This document shows, one piece after another, positions 1 through 6,082 of a DNA stretch of 6,082 bases. Location of the stretch: the NCBI GenBank assembly GCA_947259435.1, contig CAMYMP010000182.1:1-6082 (forward strand), in the 5' to 3' direction. Position numbers and translations under genes: made by a program. Each line of letters begins with the position of its first letter. Position 1 is the stretch's first letter. This DNA comes from an uncultured Woeseiaceae bacterium. GTDB taxonomy: Bacteria; Pseudomonadota; Gammaproteobacteria; Woeseiales; Woeseiaceae. The notes beneath the pieces are model-generated. The model searched no databases, was not told where the DNA came from, and saw only the letters and a program-made list of their open reading frames with translations.

Positions 1-1142
1 CCGTGGAAGAACGACCGGAAGCGATCGATGTTCGCAGCGGCGACGTGGTCGAATCCCCGCACTGACTTCTGCTCAGTGAAGACAAAACCAAACATGCCGC
101 CAGCGTTCTCGGTGGCGAGGGGCACGCCGGCGTCCTTCGCCGCCGTAGACAGTCCGTCGACGAGTTGCTGCGTGCGCGCGCTCAGAGATTCATAGAAACC
201 CGGCTGCTCGATTTGCTCGAGAGTCGCGAGACCGGCGGCCATTGCAACCGGATTACCCGACAGCGTGCCGGCCTGATAGACGGGCCCGTCGGGGGATATA
301 CTGGCCATGATGTCGGCGCGTCCGCCGAACGCTGCGGCGGGCATGCCGCCGCCTACGATCTTGCCAAGTGTCGTCAGGTCCGGTTCGATGCCATATAGAC
401 TCTGGGCGCCACCTTTGGCGACGCGAAAACCCGTCATTACCTCGTCGAATATCAGAATGGCGCCGGACGCAGTGCAGTGCTCGCGCAATGCTTCGAGAAA
501 ACCCGCAATTGGCGGGACCATGTTCATATTGCCCGCAATCGGCTCGACGATGACGCAAGCGATCTCATCGCCAAGCCCGGCGAAGGCCTCGCGTACGGCA
601 TCAATATCGTTATAGGACAACGTGATCGTATGTTCGGCGAGCACAGCCGGAACGCCGGGCGAACTCGGGACGCCCAGCGTCAGCGCGCCCGAACCGGCTT
701 TGATCAGCAGTGAATCAGAATGGCCGTGATAACAGCCTTCGAACTTGACGATTTTGTCGCGACCGGTGTGGCCTCGCGCCAGGCGTATCGCGCTCATCGT
801 CGCTTCGGTGCCGGAACTGACCATACGAACACGCTCTATCGATGGCACGAGTTCGCGGATCTTCTCCGCGATGCGCGTTTCGAGCACACAGGGTGCCCCA
901 AAACTCATGCCTCGCTGCGCGGTCTCGATCACGGCGCTAACGACGGCGGGGTGGCAATGGCCAAGAATCATCGGCCCCCATGAGCCGATATAGTCAATGT
1001 AGTGTCTGCCGTCCTCGCTCTCGAGCAGGGCGCCGTTTGCGCCCTTGAAAAAAATCGGTTCTCCGCCAACGCCGGCGAAAGCGCGTACCGGTGAATTAAC
1101 GCCGCCGGCGATGACGTCTCGTGCATCGGAAAAATAACTCAT
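1..1142 (-). CDS. hemL: Glutamate-1-semialdehyde 2,1-aminomutase, C-terminus cut by window edge
   Basis: Converts glutamate-1-semialdehyde to 5-aminolevulinate, the last step of the C5 route to tetrapyrroles. It is a cytoplasmic PLP enzyme of the class III aminotransferase fold. Seen: the N-terminal family signature [10 protein letters not shown] at residues 13-22, [10 protein letters not shown] (53-62), [16 protein letters not shown] (109-124), DEVMTGFR (233-240) with the Asp that contacts the PLP ring nitrogen, and [10 protein letters not shown] with the Schiff-base Lys at 261 (E. coli K265). About 380 residues are present. By alignment from memory to the 426-residue E. coli protein, about 45 C-terminal residues lie beyond position 1. 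The ATG at 1142-1140 is the only reasonable start, because an in-frame TAG lies at 1163-1161. The ribosome site is weak (GAGAA about 8 bases upstream). Only 10 bases separate it from the stop of the upstream phosphodiesterase gene, so coupled expression in one operon is likely. Alternative class III aminotransferases are unlikely given the signatures. Confidence 0.96.
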   Translation of the reverse strand, partial: MSYFSDARDVIAGGVNSPVRAFAGVGGEPIFFKGANGALLESEDGRHYIDYIGSWGPMILGHCHPAVVSAVIETAQRGMSFGAPCVLETRIAEKIRELVPSIERVRMVSSGTEATMSAIRLARGHTGRDKIVKFEGCYHGHSDSLLIKAGSGALTLGVPSSPGVPAVLAEHTITLSYNDIDAVREAFAGLGDEIACVIVEPIAGNMNMVPPIAGFLEALREHCTASGAILIFDEVMTGFRVAKGGAQSLYGIEPDLTTLGKIVGGGMPAAAFGGRADIMASISPDGPVYQAGTLSGNPVAMAAGLATLEQIEQPGFYESLSARTQQLVDGLSTAAKDAGVPLATENAGGMFGFVFTEQKSVRGFDHVAAANIDRFRSFFH

Positions 1143-1152
1143 TGGGTTTTCT

Positions 1153-1899
1153 CTATTTTTCTAACCAGACAAGTTCGTGTTCGAATCTGCCGTCGGCGTA
1201 CAAGCCGATGCGCCGATATGCGGGCGGGTTGTCGTCAAGAGCGAAATCATCGCTGCCCTGCGCAAATTGCCGGCATGTCGACGGCGTGCCAATGATTCTG
1301 ACACCATCGTGATCGGCGTCGTAGGGCTGGTGTACGTGGCCGAAAATGGCCAGCCTGACTTTTCCCACGGTGCTGACCCGACGCAGGAATTCATCGCCAT
1401 TATCCAGGCCGACTGTGTCGAGCCATTTGCTGCCCACCGGTACCGGTGGATGATGCAAACAGACCATGACGTTCGGCTCGACCGCGGCGGCGATCGTCTC
1501 TTCGAGGCGCTCGAATTCAGAATCCGCCACGTGGCCGCCCGCCGCTCCGGTGACGCAGCTGTCGATTCCCGCAATCAGCCAGTTGCCGGATTGAAAAGAA
1601 TCGCAATAGTGAAACGGTGGCGCGGCCAGCGCATTGCGCATCAGCGCGCGAACATCATGATTGCCGGGCACGCAGTGAACGGGAAGGCCAAGCCTACCGA
1701 GCAATGTGCAGAAGTGGACGTAAGCGCCGGCGCTGTCGTCCTGGATCAGGTCGCCCGTAACGACAGCCAGGTCAGCGCTCCAGTCACTGTCACGATAATG
1801 CTCAAGCACGTCGCATAGCGACAAATAGGTCACCGTGCCGCGCAGATCTCCCTGGACGTCAGCAAACAGGTGAGGATCCGTCAGGTGCAGGACCCTCAG
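1153..1899 (-). CDS. cpdA: Class III cyclic-nucleotide phosphodiesterase, CpdA/Icc family metallophosphoesterase
   Basis: Predicted to hydrolyse 3',5'-cAMP to AMP with a di-metal centre. All calcineurin-like motifs are visible, numbered from a CTG start at 1899: DPH (8-10), GDLIQD (49-54), GNHD (79-82), HH (149-150) and GHVH (187-190). The CpdA-type tail TPSTC (205-209) also resembles E. coli CpdA. Length is about 248 residues, against 275 in E. coli. The start is a problem. The first in-frame GTG (1833-1831) would remove the DPH metal ligands, and no ATG, GTG or TTG lies in frame between it and the ahcY TGA at 1944-1942. CTG at 1899-1897 gives an N-terminus typical of the family (residues [10 protein letters not shown] follow). 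ATC at 1920-1918 is 9 bases after a GAGAGG stretch (1935-1930) and is the other option. It lies between ahcY and hemL, same strand, tightly packed. The family is certain; the cAMP substrate is inferred from similarity, and other phosphodiester substrates remain possible. Confidence 0.88.
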   Translation of the reverse strand: MRVLHLTDPHLFADVQGDLRGTVTYLSLCDVLEHYRDSDWSADLAVVTGDLIQDDSAGAYVHFCTLLGRLGLPVHCVPGNHDVRALMRNALAAPPFHYCDSFQSGNWLIAGIDSCVTGAAGGHVADSEFERLEETIAAAVEPNVMVCLHHPPVPVGSKWLDTVGLDNGDEFLRRVSTVGKVRLAIFGHVHQPYDADHDGVRIIGTPSTCRQFAQGSDDFALDDNPPAYRRIGLYADGRFEHELVWLEK

Positions 1900-1941
1900 A
1901 GGATCAGGTGCGTCTCGGATGTGCGCGAACCTCTCGCGATA

Positions 1942-3225
1942 TCAGTACCTGTAGTACTCCGGCTTGTAGGGATGTTCGTCCGTCAGCTCGGTGATCTTTG
2001 CCCCTATGCGCTCAAGATGCAGGCGCGCGACCTTTTCGTCAAGGTGCTTCGGCAAGACGTAGACCTCGTTACTGTAGTTGTCCGCATTCTGCCAAAGCTC
2101 GATTTGCGCGAGCACCTGATTGGTGAACGAGTTCGACATGACAAAGCTCGGATGTCCGGTGGCGCAACCCAGGTTAACAAGACGGCCTTCTGCCAGCAGG
2201 ATTACGCGTTTGCCGTCCGGGAAGATCACGTGGTCGACCTGGGGCTTGACGTTCTCCCACTCGAATTTTTTGAGATAGGCGACGTCGATCTCGTTGTCGA
2301 AATGGCCGATGTTGCACAGGATCGCCTGATTTTTCATGCGCTCGATTTGTGGCCCTGTGACGACGTGGTAATTACCTGTCGCCGTTACGACGATATCCGC
2401 CTGATCACAAACCTCATCGAAATCGACGACACGATAGCCTTCCATCGCCGCCTGCAACGCATTGATTGGATCAATTTCGGTAACCCATACGGTTGCGCCG
2501 AGCCCACGCAGTGACTGTGCGCAGCCTTTGCCGACGTCACCATAGCCAAGCACGATGGCGATCTTGCCCGCGATCATGACGTCCGTCGCGCGCTTGATGC
2601 CGTCGACGAGGGACTCACGGCAGCCGTAGAGATTGTCGAACTTGGACTTGGTGACCGAGTCGTTGACATTGAAAGCAGGGCAGAGCAGCGATCCTTCCTG
2701 CATCATGTCGTACAGGCGTTTGACGCCGGTTGTCGTCTCTTCCGAGAGGCCCTTCACGTCTTTCATGAGTTCCGGATACTTGTCGTGCATGACGCCGCTC
2801 AGATCGCCGCCATCATCGAGGATCATGTTGGGTGTCCAGCCATCTGGACCGTGAATCGTTTTTTCGACACACCACCAGTATTCGTCCTCGGTCTCACCCT
2901 TCCAGGCGAACACCGGCACGCCGGAACGGGCGATGGCCGCGGCGGCGTGGTCCTGTGTCGAGAAAATGTTGCAGGATGACCAGCGAATATCAGCACCCAG
3001 TGCGCGGAGTGTTTCGATCAGCACTGCAGTCTGGATCGTCATGTGCAGACAACCTGCCAGACGCATGCCGTCGAGTGGCTTCTGGCCCGCGTACTCCTCG
3101 CGCAGCGCCATGAGTCCCGGCATTTCGGTTTCGGCGATCGCGATTTCCTTGCGTCCCCAGTCGGCGAGCGAGATATCGGCGACTTTGTAATCATTCTGCT
3201 GAATGGCAACGGGTTCGCTGCTCAT
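1942..3225 (-). CDS. ahcY: Adenosylhomocysteinase (S-adenosyl-L-homocysteine hydrolase)
   Basis: Reversibly splits S-adenosylhomocysteine into homocysteine and adenosine using tightly bound NAD, relieving product inhibition of methyltransferases. It is cytoplasmic and normally tetrameric. Seen (427 residues): substrate-domain segments [17 protein letters not shown] (83-99) and ILDDGGDL (135-142), the SEETTTGV segment (161-168), [21 protein letters not shown] (187-207) with the catalytic Lys/Asp pair, the NAD-binding glycine motif GYGDVGKG (227-234), [10 protein letters not shown] (305-314), [11 protein letters not shown] (357-367), and the C-terminal KPEYYRY that carries the Lys and Tyr reaching the NAD of a neighbouring subunit. 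The ATG at 3225 is chosen because AGGAGA sits 6 bases upstream. A TTG at 3273 in the same frame lies inside metK and is rejected. The protein lacks the roughly 40-residue insert after DDGGD found in many bacterial forms, and its C-terminal stretch is short. It follows metK by 25 bases, so the two methyl-cycle enzymes are probably co-transcribed. Confidence 0.97.
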   Translation of the reverse strand: MSSEPVAIQQNDYKVADISLADWGRKEIAIAETEMPGLMALREEYAGQKPLDGMRLAGCLHMTIQTAVLIETLRALGADIRWSSCNIFSTQDHAAAAIARSGVPVFAWKGETEDEYWWCVEKTIHGPDGWTPNMILDDGGDLSGVMHDKYPELMKDVKGLSEETTTGVKRLYDMMQEGSLLCPAFNVNDSVTKSKFDNLYGCRESLVDGIKRATDVMIAGKIAIVLGYGDVGKGCAQSLRGLGATVWVTEIDPINALQAAMEGYRVVDFDEVCDQADIVVTATGNYHVVTGPQIERMKNQAILCNIGHFDNEIDVAYLKKFEWENVKPQVDHVIFPDGKRVILLAEGRLVNLGCATGHPSFVMSNSFTNQVLAQIELWQNADNYSNEVYVLPKHLDEKVARLHLERIGAKITELTDEHPYKPEYYRY

Positions 3226-3231
3226 AGATAT

Positions 3232-3237
3232 TCTCCT
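3232..3237 (-). promoter_or_regulatory. Ribosome binding site of ahcY
   Basis: AGGAGA on the minus strand, 6 bases before the ATG at 3225-3223. It is the strongest Shine-Dalgarno match seen in front of any gene in the window and decides the ahcY start against the upstream in-frame TTG at 3273. It lies wholly in the 25-base gap between metK and ahcY. Confidence 0.85.
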
Positions 3238-3250
3238 GGTTGAATTCGGT

Positions 3251-4411
3251 TCAAGCTGCGGCGGCGCCGGCAAGGGCTTCGGCTTTGTCGGTCTTTTCCC
3301 AGCTCACGTCAATGTCTTCGCGGCCGAAGTGACCGTAGGCGGCCGTCTGCCTGTAAATCGGCCGCAGTAAGTCGAGCATCTGCAAGATGCCATAGGGCGT
3401 CAGATCGAAATTCTCACGAATCAGATCCGTCATGCGGGCATCGGACAGCTTGCCGGTGCCGAAAGTTTCAACGCTGATCGAAGTGGGCTCTGCGACGCCG
3501 ATGGCGTAGGACACCTGAATTTCGCAACGGTCTGCGAGGCCGGCAGCGACGATGTTCTTGGCAACATAGCGGCAGGCGTAAGCAGCCGAGCGATCGACCT
3601 TCGACGGATCCTTGCCGGAGAAAGCGCCGCCGCCGTGACGTGCCGTGCCGCCGTAGGTATCGACGATGATCTTGCGCCCGGTCAGCCCACAGTCGCCCAT
3701 CGGCCCGCCGATTTCGAAGCGCCCCGTCGGGTTGATGTGGTACTTGGTGTTCTTGCCGACCCAGTCGGCCGGCAAAACAGGTTTGATGATTTCTTCCATG
3801 ATGCCTTCTTTGAGGTGCTTCATCTCGACGTCCGCGCTGTGCTGCGACGACAGGACTACGGCATCGACCGCGACGGGCTTGTGGTTTTCGTAAACGAACG
3901 TGACCTGGCTTTTCGCATCCGGGCGCAGAAACGGCAGGATGCCTTTTTTCCTGACCTCGGCCTGCCGCTGCACGAGCCGATGCGCGAAAGTGATAGGTGC
4001 CGGCATCAGAACGTCGGTCTCGTTGGTGGCATAGCCGAACATCAAACCCTGATCGCCTGCACCCTGTTTCTCGGCGGCCTCCCGGTCGACACCCTGCGCA
4101 ATGTCCGGCGACTGTTTGCCGATGGCGTTAAGAACGGCGCAGGAATGCCCGTCGAAGCCCATCGAGGAGTCCGTGTAGCCGATGCCGATGATCGTGCCGC
4201 GCACGATTTCTTCCAGATCGATCCAGGCCGAGGTAGTGACCTCACCGGCAATGATCGCCATGCCGGTCTTAACCATGGTTTCGCAGGCGACGCGCGCCTG
4301 CGGGTCGTCTTTGAGGATGGCGTCGAGGACGGCGTCGGATATCTGGTCGGCAACCTTATCCGGATGCCCCTCGGAAACCGATTCCGAGGTAAAAAGGAAT
4401 GCGTCAGTCAT
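3251..4411 (-). CDS. metK: S-adenosylmethionine synthetase (methionine adenosyltransferase)
   Basis: Makes S-adenosylmethionine from ATP and methionine, releasing phosphate and diphosphate. It needs Mg and K ions and works as a cytoplasmic tetramer. The 386-residue product is the usual bacterial length. Seen: [11 protein letters not shown] (9-19) with the active-site His16 and Asp18, the first family signature GAGDQG (117-122) followed by [15 protein letters not shown] (251-255), and the second signature GGGAFSGKD (260-268) followed by PSKVDRS, part of the ATP/triphosphate site. The ATG at 4411-4409 gives the conserved N-terminus directly, although the Shine-Dalgarno match before it is poor (AGAAA). 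The protein ends in a short run of alanines. It is the first gene of the minus-strand group and is divergent from tkt across 241 bases. Its promoter should therefore lie in that gap. ahcY begins 25 bases after its stop. There is no plausible alternative identity. Confidence 0.98.
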   Translation of the reverse strand: MTDAFLFTSESVSEGHPDKVADQISDAVLDAILKDDPQARVACETMVKTGMAIIAGEVTTSAWIDLEEIVRGTIIGIGYTDSSMGFDGHSCAVLNAIGKQSPDIAQGVDREAAEKQGAGDQGLMFGYATNETDVLMPAPITFAHRLVQRQAEVRKKGILPFLRPDAKSQVTFVYENHKPVAVDAVVLSSQHSADVEMKHLKEGIMEEIIKPVLPADWVGKNTKYHINPTGRFEIGGPMGDCGLTGRKIIVDTYGGTARHGGGAFSGKDPSKVDRSAAYACRYVAKNIVAAGLADRCEIQVSYAIGVAEPTSISVETFGTGKLSDARMTDLIRENFDLTPYGILQMLDLLRPIYRQTAAYGHFGREDIDVSWEKTDKAEALAGAAAA

Positions 4412-4652
4412 TTTGATTTTTCTATGAAGCGAGCGGCCCTGAATTGTACATCAATGGCGCAGGCCAGCACCACGCTCGCGCGGCTGCAGTTACAAACTGT
4501 GACAGCTCTACAGATCTGTAGTGCGGCGTCCCCCACAATATTCGTCATTGGCTTGCGGCTCAGCAACAAAACCGCGAAAATGCGCGCCTCGCAGACGCAC
4601 AGTTCCGAGCAATTCACCATAAGGCCATCAGGGCCGGTACAAGAAAGGCGAA
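4412..4652. other. Divergent intergenic region between metK and tkt
   Basis: These 241 bases must hold the promoters for metK (leftward) and tkt (rightward). For metK, TACAAT is present on the minus strand at 4448-4443 as a possible -10 box, but no good -35 is found 16 to 18 bases upstream. For tkt, TTGCGG at 4553-4558 and GAAAAT at 4576-4581 are 17 bases apart, a weak sigma-70-like pair. No riboswitch (SAM or SAH type), small RNA or short conserved gene was recognised. In Pseudomonas, as recalled, an ArsR-type regulator gene sits between metK and tkt; no such gene fits here. An inverted-repeat cluster at 4487-4521 is listed separately. Confidence 0.5.
4487..4521. promoter_or_regulatory. Cluster of inverted repeats, candidate operator
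   Basis: Three adjoining dyads lie within 35 bases: CAGTT-ACA-AACTG (4487-4499), CTGT-G-ACAG (4497-4505, overlapping the first), and the perfect 14-bp palindrome CTACAGATCTGTAG (4508-4521). They share ACTGT/ACAG half-sites. The position, about 75 to 110 bases before the metK start and 130 to 165 before tkt, suits a transcription factor site acting on one or both divergent genes. The dyads are seen directly; an operator role is inference. An ArsR-family S-adenosylhomocysteine sensor (SahR) controls such genes in other Proteobacteria, but this site was not matched to any known consensus. Confidence 0.35.
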
Positions 4653-5525
4653 ATGTCACATCAAGCAACGAGAGCCGGCCAACCTGCCCGGCGAGATCTC
4701 GCGAACGCCGTCAGGGCGCTGTCCATGGACGCCGTGCAGGCCGCAAATTCCGGTCACCCCGGGGCCCCGATGGGCATGGCCGACATAGCCGAGGTGTTGT
4801 GGAATGACTACCTGAAACACAATCCCGGCAACCCGCGCTGGTTCGATCGCGATCGTTTTGTGCTGTCGAATGGCCATGGCTCGATGCTGCTTTACAGCCT
4901 GTTGCATCTGACCGGCTATGATCTTTCCATCGACGAGATTCGCAATTTTCGCCAGCTCGGCTATCGCACGGCCGGTCATCCGGAATACGAACCGGACCTC
5001 GCGATCGAGACGACCACGGGCCCGCTGGGGCAGGGCATCACCAATGCCGTCGGCATGGCGCTGACCGAGAAAATGCTGGCCGCCCAGTTCAATCAGCCGG
5101 GTCTCGACATCGTCGATCACAAGACCTGGGTATTCCTGGGCGATGGATGCCTGATGGAAGGCATCTCGCATGAAGCGTGCTCGCTGGCAGGAACGCTGAA
5201 ACTCGGCAAGCTCATCGCGATTTACGACGACAACAACATCTCAATCGACGGCGAGGTGGGCGGATGGTTTACGGATGATACGCCGAAGCGGTTCGAAGCC
5301 TATGGCTGGCAGGTCATTGCGGATGTCGACGGCCACGACAGCGCGTCAGTTGCGGCAGCGATCGATGAAGCGCTTGGCGATTCGGATCGACCGAGCCTGA
5401 TCTGCTGCAAGACAGTCATTGGTTTTGGTGCGCCGAACAAGCAGGGCAGTGCATCGACGCACGGAGCACCGCTCGGCGACGAGGAAATTGCCGCAGCGCG
5501 CAAACAGCTGGGCTGGGATGCGCCA
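4653..5525 (+). CDS. tkt: Transketolase, N-terminal part only, cut at the 5525 junction
   Basis: Transfers two-carbon units between sugar phosphates in the pentose phosphate pathway or Calvin cycle, using thiamine diphosphate. The 291 residues present are the N-terminal (diphosphate-binding) domain. Seen: SGHPGAPMG with His35, SNGHGS with His75, TAGHP with His109, GPLGQG (124-129), the thiamine diphosphate motif beginning GDG (163-165) and ending DDNN (192-195), and the STHGAPLG loop with His270. Start ATG at 4653 is preceded by AAAGG 4 bases upstream. Similarity holds through KQLGWDAP (284-291), the point where family members normally continue with PF(E/V). It then ceases: the frame runs on for 11 unrelated arginine-rich codons to a TGA at 5559-5561. 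The pyrimidine-binding and C-terminal domains (about 370 residues, including the catalytic Glu) are missing, so this fragment could not work alone. The truncation coincides with the start of arsenite oxidase sequence on the other strand. Confidence 0.95.
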
Positions 5526-5532
5526 GGCCGCC
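5521..5532. other. Breakpoint joining tkt (left) to aioA (right)
   Basis: Transketolase similarity on the plus strand ends with the Pro codon at 5523-5525. AioA similarity on the minus strand ends with the RGG(G) codons at 5538-5527. The two coding regions therefore meet tail to tail within a few bases, each missing the rest of its gene. No inverted repeat, target duplication, transposase remnant, tRNA or integrase site is visible at the point; the bases are a GC-rich run (GGCCGCCGCC). The base and codon composition changes here too. The pattern suits an assembly or template-switch chimera, or an illegitimate recombination, better than a mobile insertion. Confidence 0.85.
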
Positions 5533-5847
5533 GCCGCGGACCGAGGCGAGGCCGTCATTGACGAGGCATTCGCGGTCGGGAACGATGGCGACGTTGTGGC
5601 GGCTGCCGTCGCGGTCGGTGACCACCGAATGCATGGCCGGGGCGAGCCAGTCGGCGAAGGCCGGCAACTGCTCGCGGTAATCGACGCCGAGGGCGTTGGC
5701 GCCGGGGGCGGGGCCGCCGTCCCGGCCGACGGGCCACTTGAAGACCCGGTAGCCGCAACCGACGATGCAGAACTGGCAGACGGTGGTGAACCGCCGGGCG
5801 TCCTTTGGTGGCAGCGGTACCTGGACCATCCCTTTGTCTGTGCTCAT
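5527..5847 (-). CDS. aioA: Arsenite oxidase large subunit AioA, N-terminal 107 residues only
   Basis: Molybdenum-bis-pyranopterin subunit (DMSO reductase family) that oxidises arsenite to arsenate in the periplasm, passing electrons through a 3Fe-4S cluster to the Rieske subunit. Seen: the cluster-binding CQFCIVGC at 24-31 (C-x2-C-x3-C), then GYRVFKWP (32-39), the [12 protein letters not shown] segment (51-62) and [10 protein letters not shown] (97-106). Ser102 lines up with the Ser that replaces the fourth cluster Cys in Alcaligenes AioA, which fits 3Fe-4S rather than 4Fe-4S. The first residues show no signal peptide, as expected because export is driven by AioB. ATG at 5847-5845 lies 7 bases after the aioB stop with no clear ribosome site, suggesting translational coupling. 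Known AioA proteins have about 825 residues; here the frame passes into antisense tkt after residue 107, so more than 700 residues are absent. Ninety percent of codons end in G or C, unlike tkt. Confidence 0.9.
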
Positions 5848-5854
5848 GGTGCGT

Positions 5855-6082
5855 TCAGATGATGTTGGTGTGGCGGCCGTAGATCAGGCCCTTGACCCCG
5901 ACCGCCTGGACGTTGCCGCCCGCCACCCGGAGGGCGATCTGGGGCAGGGGCTGGCTGGCCTGGCCGATGACGATGCCGCCGGCCTTGGCGGGGTCGAAGG
6001 TGCTCCAGTGGCAGGGACAGATCAAAAGCCTGTGCTCGGGATGAAAGGACACCGGACAGCCCTTGTGGGTGCACAGCATGGA
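5855..6082 (-). CDS. aioB: Arsenite oxidase Rieske small subunit AioB, C-terminal part, start beyond window
   Basis: Small subunit of arsenite oxidase, carrying a Rieske 2Fe-2S cluster that takes electrons from AioA and hands them to a cytochrome or azurin; periplasmic, exported by the Tat system in known cases. The 75 visible residues hold both halves of the cluster site, CTHKGC (fragment residues 4-9) and CPCHWSTFD (22-30). There are 15 residues between the first-half His and the second-half Cys, the spacing of the Alcaligenes protein. The extra Cys in each half could form the disulfide found beside the cluster in some AioB proteins. The tail, GLIYGRHTNII, matches the AioB C-terminus (GLIYGR-x-N-V/I-I) and separates it from bc1 or dioxygenase Rieske proteins. 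The first half with its Tat signal lies past 6082. The order aioB then aioA, with 7 bases between, is the canonical one. Codons are about 93% G/C-ending. Confidence 0.92.
   Translation of the reverse strand, partial: SMLCTHKGCPVSFHPEHRLLICPCHWSTFDPAKAGGIVIGQASQPLPQIALRVAGGNVQAVGVKGLIYGRHTNII

Noticed and set aside
1870..2514. Plus-strand open frame of 214 codons opposite ahcY.
   Set aside because: Antisense shadow of a conserved gene with no motif of its own.
3226..3273. Upstream in-frame TTG start for ahcY adding 16 residues.
   Set aside because: It lies within the metK 3' end, lacks family similarity, and a strong AGGAGA sits in front of the ATG at 3225.
4497..4513. Possible LexA (SOS) box CTGT...ACAG.
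   Set aside because: The spacer is 9 bases instead of 8, and the middle is not AT-rich; the halves belong better to the overlapping dyads.
4412..4652. A SAM or SAH riboswitch ahead of metK.
   Set aside because: No multi-stem leader matching those classes was recognised on the minus strand, and the gap between metK and ahcY (25 bases) is too short for one.
3635..4807. Long plus-strand open frame (390 codons) opposite metK and crossing the intergenic region.
   Set aside because: It is antisense to well-conserved metK and has no recognisable motifs; long antisense frames are common opposite GC-rich genes.
4653..5561. A 302-residue open frame that could be read as a complete short transketolase with an arginine-rich tail.
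   Set aside because: The last 11 codons are antisense aioA in a GC-rich stretch and match no transketolase; the frame is a by-product of the junction.
5416..5847. A 143-residue minus-strand frame that could be taken as a small iron-sulfur protein.
   Set aside because: Residues 1-107 are AioA, while the rest is antisense of tkt; it is a truncated aioA, not a new protein family.
5416..5862. Plus-strand open frame over the aio part (5419-5862) and the alternative minus frames at 5555-5758 and 5844-6074.
   Set aside because: Shadow frames of aioA and aioB, kept open by very high GC content.

Overview
The first ~5.5 kb reads as an ordinary chromosomal segment of a proteobacterium, probably a gammaproteobacterium. 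The last ~0.55 kb looks as if it comes from a different genome. The organism call rests on the gene types, on the divergent tkt / metK arrangement (also seen in Pseudomonas) and on protein character. It is inference, since no rRNA or other phylogenetic marker is present.

Minus strand, positions 1 to 4411, holds four closely packed genes in the transcription order metK, ahcY, cpdA-like, hemL. MetK makes S-adenosylmethionine. AhcY removes the S-adenosylhomocysteine left after methyl transfer. The third gene is a class III cyclic-nucleotide phosphodiesterase (CpdA/Icc family). HemL is the last step to 5-aminolevulinate for haem and runs off the left edge, lacking about 45 C-terminal residues. 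Gaps of 25, about 20 to 40, and 10 bases suggest one transcription unit. The cpdA-like gene has no ATG, GTG or TTG start that would keep its first metal-binding motif.

Positions 4412 to 4652 form a 241-base divergent intergenic region. It contains a cluster of inverted repeats, including a perfect 14-bp palindrome, that could be an operator. No RNA gene or riboswitch was recognised there.

Plus strand, from 4653, holds the N-terminal ~291 residues of transketolase (tkt). It matches the family well and then stops matching abruptly at about position 5525. From about 5526 to the right edge the minus strand encodes the end of aioB (Rieske small subunit) and the start of aioA (molybdopterin/3Fe-4S large subunit) of arsenite oxidase. 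The two genes are in the usual aioB-aioA order, and aioA is cut after 107 residues at the same point where tkt is cut.

Both genes lose their C-terminal parts at one point, no mobile element is visible there, and third-position GC rises from about 70% (first 110 tkt codons) to about 91% (aio codons). An assembly misjoin or other chimera is therefore the most economical explanation, though a real rearrangement cannot be excluded from this window alone. No CRISPR, tRNA, rRNA, insertion sequence or unknown multi-gene system was found.
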